A DNA stretch of 64,000 nucleotides. Origin: Phaseolus vulgaris. Taxonomy: Eukaryota; Streptophyta; Magnoliopsida; Fabales; Fabaceae. The position numbers were made by a program, and so were the translations under genes. Below, piece after piece: positions 56,588-64,000 of this stretch (within the stretch, counting starts at the first letter, position 1; each line of letters starts with the position of its first letter). The notes under the pieces are model-generated. The model was not told the origin of the DNA, searched no databases, and saw only the letters and a program-made list of their open reading frames with translations. Where the stretch lies: contig NC_023754.2 of the NCBI RefSeq assembly GCF_000499845.2, positions 25,268,611 to 25,332,610 on the forward strand. Direction: 5' to 3'.

Positions 56588-59500
56588 TGAATGTTCTCGT
56601 GTCTCGCAGAATGGCAACAGCACTTTTCTAGTTTTTTTTTTCTCGTGTTCATAAAAAGGAAACTACATATTGGATATTTGCAACCATTATCAGCTTACAG
56701 CTTGTATACCTTTGCAATCAAAATGGGCCGAAAGCTATGGTTGTATATATTTATATATATTAATGTTCTCCCAGTTCCTCCCCAATGTATTTATTGCACA
56801 CCTTAACATATGTATGTGGGGGTAGTGGGGTTCTTAGGCTGTGGCCATGTAGGGACTTTACTATGTATGCTTGCTTGTTGAATAGTGTAAATGTGACTTT
56901 TGTGTTTCTTATTTTAATTTTTCTCAGTTCTTTATGTTTTGTATCATATGTTAGATGCTTCAAAGTTCAAACTGCATATAAATACTACTACTATAAATAA
57001 AGAGAACAATGCATATAAAAAGATTAAAAAAGGAAGGTGTGTCAGATTTAGATGCTTCAAACTAAGTTACTAGTATGACGTTGGAAGTGTGTAGTAATGA
57101 TGTAAACAACTTTTAATTTTATTAGGAAAACGGTAAATCTTTTTAAAAGGAATCAACAAGGATTATGATTTTTTCTCTTTTTGAAGTTGCATCAAGGAAG
57201 TGATTTATAACAAAATTTGTGTTTTCCTCTTTTTCTTATAAGTATATTATAATTAATAATAGGTTGGATCTTATTATATCAAATAACAGTAAGCACTTTT
57301 TTATCCTTAACCTGATCTATGCAAGGCAATTGTTCAAATAAGTTTGGCCTGTAATGGAACATCAATTGATAATTTGATAGCCGTTAATTTTGTAGTTGGT
57401 TTTCGATCAAAATATGGTAAAGCGAGGAACAAAATGAAAGGTTGTTAACTAGAAGGACCATGAAGCTGCCAATCAGTTTTTAATTTACCTAATTTTTGGG
57501 CAATAAAGAGTCCAAACAATCGTTACTATCAAAGATTTTCTTTTTTTAAAGGCATCTATTATGCTAATAGCAGATTTTGTATGGGTTTTTATTTCCTCTC
57601 ATTTGTCTTATATCTGTATAAATTCACAATCTGATAAATAAAAAATACAGTCTGGTACTATCCAAATTTTGCTTCTCTTTCTTTCATGTTGCAGCTCTCT
57701 ACATTTTCCAGATAACCAACAAAGATGGAACAGATTTTCGATTAGTGATGACATATCTTAACCTTATTGGTATGTTATTTTTTTTATTTCGACCTGGACC
57801 CGATTATGTAATAAGTGGATCGATTTTCGAATGATAATACAAAATGACATTACTTTGATGTATGTTAAGGAAATTTAGAATTTACTAATATTAATGACTA
57901 TAAAATTAGTAATGATAGGTGGATTTTAGTAAAAAAATATCATGTTTTACACTGATATACTCACTCTTAACTATTGGACTCGAGATCGTTTATCTTTTTT
58001 TCTCGAACACTTTGTTTGCTAATTAAAGACTTACTGACCAAAGGTATGGGAATTTGTTCATGGAGGAAGAACTAGAGTATATTAATGACAATGAACTCTG
58101 AAGTAGGTGGCAGAAATAAATTTTTGGAATATCGGTAGTAGTTAGTTTTTTCTAGGGAAATGCGGCACATAATTCTACAAAAATCAGTCAGATATCTTGA
58201 TAATCACAACAACCCATTGTTTCCACCTAAAGAGGACACCCTTAAAAAAGTTTAGTTAATAAATTGTTTAAGATTTAAATTTTATAAGATTTTTTCTTTT
58301 TTTTATTAAAGTACATTAATACCAAATAAAATTTAAGATGATAAACTTTAAATAAAATCTATATCATAAAAAAGTTGTCTTGATGCAGCGTCTATGTTAT
58401 TATTAGTTATTTTGCTTCACAAGTAAGAATGACTGATATTGATATTTTATTATTATAAAATATGTTAAAAGGTCCATGAAAGTACAATTTGTGAGTTAAA
58501 AAGATTGTATGTTAACTCTTTCCTTTCTTCTTTTCTTCCAAGGCATTATGTGCATGTAAGTGGGAAAATTTATTTTGAATGTTATAAGGTCTCTCTTTTA
58601 TAATGAGACAAGCCACCAATCATACCCTGTAACTTTATTTTCATTCATTTATTGAAATTTTTATAATTAGGTGATTTGCTATAACATATTGTAATGTTGA
58701 TTAGTTGTATTAAAATACAGCATATAATTATGTAACTTGGTATATCGTCGTTCTATATAAATAAAGTTCTCCTGGAAGGATAGCTCAGAGATTGCATAGA
58801 GATGAGTTCAGAGACATTTCTTAGAAGTTTGTTGGTGTGATTAAGGTAACAAAGAAGATGAAGGCAATTGAAAACAACAGCAGATACACAATAAGGAGCA
58901 ATTATTTTATTCCCAGGAAGAAAGGTACCAGTTGCAGCTTTAAGATTAAGGAAGGTGGCATGGATTGAGGGCGGAGGCATTGATTGGGTGATATATTGAG
59001 GAGTTTAGAAGGTGAGGTGTGCATGAGTAAGAGTGTGAGGCAAGCATAGGGGCCGTTTGGGATGATAGAGAAATAATGAATTAAATTAATTTGGAAAGGT
59101 AAAGCAGATATAGTGGATTATGCAGGGTAGAACAACATGCAGCGTGATCCAATGCATGCATTGCATTGCACACTCAGAAGCAGAGGAATCAAAGCAAAGA
59201 GTGATATTAGCAATAAAAATGGTTGGCGGCATGTGATGGTGATGATATGATAAACACTTTAATCATTGGCTTCCTTCAAATTGACTCTTCCTCTGATGCC
59301 CTCACATTACGCACGCAAAGTGTCAACGCCTACGCCCTCCACTTTCAACAAAACACCTTCCAACAACGCACACCACTTGTACCAATACTAAGCCTCCAAA
59401 AACTTTAATTTGTAGTTAACTACAACACCACAATGTGAATGTGAATGTTAATGGACAGGCTGGTTTATGCTTTTTTAAATTACTGGTGATTAGGCTTAGT

Positions 59501-60313
59501 GCACCCAGTTAGTTGGCTTTGGCCTTTTCTTCTTTATCCACATTCCAACTGTCCAATATGCGCAAACCAACATCCTTGCCTTTCACCACTCCTTGCACTT
59601 TACACTCATCATCATAAATTCACTTCTCTCTCTCTTAGTGGGTTTTTTCTCTTTAAATTAACTTTCACTGTTGCCATTTCTTTCATTTGCTTCGCATACA
59701 ATCCACCTAACTTACCACATCAACCGCTACTTCGTTTAAAATAAAGCACCCTTTGACTTCAAAATTAATCCACAAGACGTATGTGATTGATTAGGAGGGA
59801 AGAATTAATCCTCCACTTCTACTCACCAAATTGTTTAGGCAGCATACAGTAGGATTGTTTATTGTCCTAATAGCTTGCGAATTTCTAATGATTTCAGTTT
59901 CAAACAGCATATTCTATATGCTAATATCAATCCAAGAATTGAAGCATTGTTGGGCACAACCCATTTATATCTTTGACACCATCATAATTCTACCACCGAG
60001 GCAACAAGGAGCATGGACATTGTTTAATGTTTACTAGCGACAGATACCTAAGAATATTAAGGAGACCAAAACAAGTGAGGCCCTTGACACAGAAATTGAG
60101 GCGACGAAATCCAAAGCATCTTTTATCTTTTCTTGGTGGGTCCTGAAAGATAAGAAAACATTTTTAACAATTGAAGAGAGCCATGGAAAATGTCACAACA
60201 GTGTTCCACTCCATGCCGCTCCCCCTAATTCCCTGGTTAGAACCTCATGATTCAGGAAGCACGCTCACTCACTAACAGCGCAATCTTTGGCTCTCACCCC
60301 TTCTCACGATGAG

Positions 60314-60319
60314 CACGTG
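60314..60319. promoter_or_regulatory. G-box CACGTG upstream of the MAPKKK gene
   Basis: Palindromic GCACGTGC at 60313-60320, about 510 bp before the start codon; a target type for bZIP and bHLH factors. Confidence 0.4.
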
Positions 60320-60482
60320 CCAGCATGTGCACCGGCTCCTTAAAACCTACCTAGCTCATCCATTCATTCATTCATTCATTATTCATCTATTCATGCCTGT
60401 CTAAAGCCAAGTAACACACAACAACCACAGTCATAGCCTGGCCGGCCAGCAACAACAACAACAACACCACACCATCCCTTTG

Positions 60483-60490
60483 ACACGTGG
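60483..60490 (+). promoter_or_regulatory. ABRE-type element ACACGTGG upstream of the MAPKKK gene
   Basis: Strong abscisic-acid-response-element consensus about 340 bp before the ATG and 163 bp from the G-box. Arabidopsis MAPKKK17/18 are known to be ABA-induced, so the motif fits the gene. Function is inferred. Confidence 0.5.
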
Positions 60491-60830
60491 ACCTCTCCCA
60501 TCATAAGATCGTGAAAGGACAAGACGGCGGCCGTCCATTGGACACAAGCAAAAAAGTGCAATGCAAACAAAAATTAAACCCTTTCCACATCATCATAACT
60601 TCTTTTCTTACCTCTGCATTAAGCCAACCACAACACACCAAACCCTTTACCTTAACCTTCCCACAAATATATATATCTAAGTCTTCAATTTCATAAACTT
60701 ATCTCCCAACTACATCCCACTCCAAACCACACTATAATACTATAATTAACCATTCACTCCCTTCTCATCATCTTATACTCTCTCACAGCTATACTGTCAG
60801 AAATTCAAAATTAAACTTTTCCAGATCTTC

Positions 60831-62192
60831 ATGGACTGGACTAGAGGCCACATGCTCGGCCGTGGTTCCACCGCGGCCGTCTACATCGCCGAGTCCCACC
60901 GATCCGGTCGAGTGTTTGCCGTCAAGTCGGCGGAGCTACACCGCTCGGAATTCCTCAAAAGGGAGGAGATGATTCTTTCCACTCTAAAGTGTCCTCATAT
61001 TGTGGCCTACCAAGGTTTTGACACCACATTTGAGAACGGCGTTTACTGGTTCAACATGTTCATGGAATATGCGCCTCACGGGACGCTGGCGGAGCGCGGT
61101 GGTGGCATGGAAGAAGCAGTGGTGGGATCCTACACGCGCCAAATTCTGCAGGCGCTGCACTACCTCCACTCCAATGGGATAGTGCATTGCGACGTGAAGG
61201 GGCAGAATGTGTTGGTGACGGAGGAGGGGGTGAAAATTGCGGATTTGGGTTGTGCTCGAAGGGTGGGGGAATTGTCAGCGATCGCCGGAACGCCGGCGTT
61301 CATGTCGCCGGAGGTGGCGCGTGGGGAGCAGCAGGGGTTCCCTGCTGACGTGTGGGCTCTGGGGTGCACGGTGCTGGAGATGATCACCGGGAAGCCTCCG
61401 TGGAACGGCGGCGGTGACCCGGCGGCGGTGGTTTACAGGATCGGGTTCTCCGATGAGTTGCCGGAGATTCCTAGCGGTGTGTCCGAGCAGGGGAGGGACT
61501 TTTTGGGAAAGTGTTTGAAGAGGGACCCGAATGAGAGGTGGTCGGTGGAGGAGCTTCTTGGACACGGTTTTGTTAAGGAATGCACGGAATTGAAGTTGTT
61601 TTTGTTGGATTCAGACACTCCAACTGGTGTGTTGGAACGAGGATTTTGGGATTCCTTGGAGACAATTGAGCATGGAGCACGTGATTGCCCCTCTCCTAGG
61701 GACAGAATTGGTAGGTTGTTTTCGGATGAACCAGTTTGGGTATGGAACAACGATGATGATAATGATGATGAGCAATGGGTGACGGTGAGGAGCAATGAGT
61801 TCCATGAAGGATTATCCCTTCTCAAAACAGAAACTACTTTTAATATGGTTAGTGATGAGGAAACCGGTTTGGTTACTTTATGTGAACCTAAAATTGTAGC
61901 AACAAGTGTTGAATTGAGTAGATTATGGAATGCTGTTACTTGTGATGATTGTTATCCTAGAGGCAGAAACTGTGATTGTCTCTGCAGAGAATCATTATTG
62001 TCAGTTTGTGTGTTTCTAGTGATTGTTCTCCATGGAAAATTTGATTCCGATGGGATGGGAATTTTTATTTTTATCATGCATTGCCTTCTTTTTCTGCTCT
62101 CTTTCTCACTCTTTAATTCAACTTTGGATCGACCCAACACTTTTCATTTTCATCACTATAATATAATACGGGATAATGTGCGCTCCTCATAA
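60831..62192 (+). CDS. MAP kinase kinase kinase, MAPKKK17/18-like (MEKK type)
   Basis: Intronless Ser/Thr kinase of 453 residues. It resembles Arabidopsis MAPKKK17/18, which relay ABA and stress signals to MKK3 and group C MAPKs. The kinase domain is about residues 3-260: Gly loop GRGSTAAVY (10-18), ATP lysine K32 in FAVK, catalytic loop HCDVKGQN (D121, K123, N126), metal-binding DLG at 138-140 (Leu in place of the usual Phe), AFMSPEVARG (PE 160-161). All catalytic residues are present. The C-terminal region is acidic around 305-312 (DDDNDDE). It ends in an unusual tail with two hydrophobic stretches (about 388-401 and 410-428). The start codon aligns with the family's M(D/E)WTRG N-terminus. 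ABRE/G-box motifs lie upstream. Confidence 0.94.
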   Translation: MDWTRGHMLGRGSTAAVYIAESHRSGRVFAVKSAELHRSEFLKREEMILSTLKCPHIVAYQGFDTTFENGVYWFNMFMEYAPHGTLAERGGGMEEAVVGSYTRQILQALHYLHSNGIVHCDVKGQNVLVTEEGVKIADLGCARRVGELSAIAGTPAFMSPEVARGEQQGFPADVWALGCTVLEMITGKPPWNGGGDPAAVVYRIGFSDELPEIPSGVSEQGRDFLGKCLKRDPNERWSVEELLGHGFVKECTELKLFLLDSDTPTGVLERGFWDSLETIEHGARDCPSPRDRIGRLFSDEPVWVWNNDDDNDDEQWVTVRSNEFHEGLSLLKTETTFNMVSDEETGLVTLCEPKIVATSVELSRLWNAVTCDDCYPRGRNCDCLCRESLLSVCVFLVIVLHGKFDSDGMGIFIFIMHCLLFLLSFSLFNSTLDRPNTFHFHHYNIIRDNVRSS

Positions 62193-63334
62193 TTAATATA
62201 TATAAACACTATTATCTTAATCTCATACATAATAATAGCCTGTGCCTGGTTTTGTGAATCATCATCCACAGTGAGTTGACATAATTTTTTAAATGTTATT
62301 AGTGTGGTATTTCCATAAAATTTTGCGTTGTTGAACTACACGAGCATTCTGAGCATTGTTTCTAGAATGAATTGGCACAAGAAGAAGGGTTGTTATGAGT
62401 AATTCAATCCAAAGAATGGTAGTTGATTGATAGTGACAGAGTTCTCCGATGGTGACAGCAAGTGATTCTACCCTATCCTAACTTATTCTGGCTATGAATT
62501 TCAAAAGCAGAGAGCTAGGATCTTAATTCTATTCTTGTATGCATCAGCATTTATGTTGCGACTTTTTAAGTGGCCACAACTTTTACCGCGAAAACAAAAA
62601 TATGGTTCTTGTCTACTCTAAAATAAAATCAAACTGTCCAATATACACCACCTATGTTGTCTAATTACAAAGCTCCCAATGACAACTTTTTGTCATTTTA
62701 CTGCAAAAATAAGGTTCTTATATTTTTTTATCAACTTATTTTGTTTTTCATAAGTATATGCATGAGATTTTCTCTAGTTATCTTGGTTTCTATTTTAAAT
62801 GTTTTGTTTTCACAAGACAATTCAAATATACTGAATTTTGAGTTTTTTAAAAAAATATTTTAATTACCATCAAATTTAAAATTTTTAAAATTTAAAAATA
62901 TTAATATTAAAAATATTTTGTAAACCATATTCATTAATATTAAATTCTCTATAATAATAAATTTCTCCTCTTAAAATTCCCTATCCAACTACAGTATTAA
63001 GAAGATTGACATTCAGAATATTCATTAAATAAAATTTAATACTCAAGTTAAATTAGTTACAATAAAATGTAAAGTTTACAAATTTTCAATCTTAGATTTT
63101 TTTTTTTGTGGTCATGAGATTAGTAGCACTAATCGTAGTTTACTACGAGATTTGTTTTAGTAATTTAGTTATGTCGATCATATGTTGATGTATTTCACTA
63201 ATATAAACTTGACTTAATCTTATGGAATGTAATCTAATTACCTTAACTATAAGTTTATTTATAAAAATATATAACAAGCATTTTCTGAAAAAAAAAATAA
63301 TATAACGTTTAACTATCTAAAATCAATCAAAGAG
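62193..63334. other. 3' flank of the kinase gene, AT-rich
   Basis: Probably includes the 3' UTR, then AT-rich DNA without recognisable genes or element ends. Confidence 0.5.
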
Positions 63335-63585
63335 ATTATATGCGTACAATTCAAAATACTAATTTTGTATTTTGAATTACAAAATTCAAAATATAATTTT
63401 TTTTCATTCTGTATAATTCGAAATGTAAAAAATAAAAAATATTAATTTTTGAATTTTTTAACTTGGAAAGTTTCCAGATTCTACATTCTGGAATTAAAAT
63501 AATCAATAAAATGCAGAGTGATTTGATATTTTAAGAAATATGGACTGCAGGAAGAGAATATGGAGGTGTAAGAAGAAATTCCCTT
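63335..63585. repeat. Truncated copy of the CTTCCTGCACC repeat family
   Basis: The right end, CTGCAGGAAGAGAATATGGA through GTAAGAAGAAATTCCCTTCT (63544-63587), parallels the double GGAAGAA end of the 28642-29188 element. Degenerate TTGAATTACAAAATTC and CCAGATTCTACATTCTGGAA blocks lie to its left. No left end is visible; the left limit given is approximate. Confidence 0.45.
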
Positions 63586-63634
63586 CTCAGAATTGCATCA
63601 ACTGTTCCTAGGCCTCTTGTATTAATTATTCTTC

Positions 63635-64000
63635 GGCCATTACTTCCTGCACCCAACAAATTTGAACCTGCATCTTATCACTATGAAATTACCAAAATTT
63701 CCTCTGTAATTTATAAATAGGAATGAGGGTGTGAGTCAAAATGTATTCTAGATTTGGTATTCCAAAATACATTTTCGAACTTGGGTTTCCAAAACACTTT
63801 TCCAAATTCCATAATATCTTTTTCAGAATATGTTTTTAGATTTTATTTTTCAGAATTTATTTTTTTAATGTATTTTTTTGTATTCTAAAATCATTTTTCG
63901 AGAATGAGATATTGATTTTTCAATTCTATGGAATTTCATTTCCATAACACAAATCAATTCCAAATTTCCTTTTTCAGAATATATTTTTTAATTCTAAATT
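63635..64000. repeat. Copy of the CTTCCTGCACC repeat family, runs off right edge
   Basis: Starts GGCCATTACTTCCTGCACCC (63635-63654), close to the TIR of the 28642 element, then many TTCCAAAA / TTCAGAAT blocks to the window end. It matches the reverse complement of 48376-48738 over long stretches. Confidence 0.6.

Larger units (their letters stand above)
56588..60830. other. Intergenic region between aspartic proteinase and kinase genes
   Basis: Starts with the aspartic proteinase 3' UTR. A minus-strand frame at 58753-58980 (75 residues) lies in a less AT-rich patch but matches no family I know. A (CATT)n run sits near 60359-60380. The last 500 bp contain the kinase promoter (G-box and ABRE motifs, TATATATA near 60667-60674). 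No convincing gene. Confidence 0.5.

Noticed and set aside
58753..58980. 75-residue minus-strand frame in a less AT-rich patch
   Set aside because: No signal peptide, known motif or family. A small transcript is possible but unsupported.
61433..61825. 130-residue minus-strand frame in the kinase gene
   Set aside because: Shadow of the intact kinase frame with no family match.

Overview
This is nuclear DNA of a flowering plant, most likely a legume. The intergenic DNA is very AT-rich, genes are split by GT-AG introns, and the protein families (STIG1-like, plant pectate lyases, WRKY group IIb, aspartic proteinase with a plant-specific insert, GUB_WAK proteins) are plant families. The legume assignment is inference, resting partly on an interspersed repeat at about 9.3-9.5 kb that I recall from legume genomes. 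There are no bacterial operons, CRISPR arrays or rRNA genes.

Layout. 0-1.8 kb: 5' part of a minus-strand PLP-homeostasis (YggS/PROSC) gene running off the left edge. 4.2-8.0 kb: two same-strand STIG1-like genes for secreted Cys-rich proteins, sharing promoter footprints. 11.2-13.8 kb: seven-exon CFIm25 (CFIS2-type) mRNA 3'-processing factor. 16.1-22.7 kb: two tandem four-exon pectate lyases. 23.1-24.5 kb: minus-strand kinase-less wall-associated-kinase-like protein, convergent with the second pectate lyase. 24.8-26.8 kb: Mutator-like element whose right terminal repeat is split by a 1.1-kb solo LTR. 28.6-29.2 kb: small terminal-inverted-repeat element. 29.2-41.1 kb: gene-poor, with microsatellites and duplications. 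41.2-43.5 kb: WRKY group IIb factor. 43.5-52.5 kb: gene-poor, with a 593-bp CACTA-ended fold-back element carrying tRNA-promoter-like boxes and a decayed repeat at 48.4 kb. 52.6-56.6 kb: 13-exon phytepsin-type aspartic proteinase. 60.8-62.2 kb: intronless MAPKKK17/18-like kinase with ABRE/G-box motifs upstream. 63.3-64 kb: two more decayed copies of the repeat family.

The genes are ordinary plant genes with no operon-like logic. Two local duplications (STIG1-like, pectate lyase) make cell-wall or extracellular products, and the GUB_WAK protein is also predicted to contact pectin, so 4-24.5 kb is loosely a cell-wall neighbourhood. Clustering by chance is as likely as functional grouping. I recognised no wholly new system. 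The most notable structures are the nested MULE/solo LTR, the CACTA fold-back with Pol III-like boxes, and the paired STIG1 promoter footprints. All splice sites were placed by eye from frame continuity and GT-AG borders, without transcripts.
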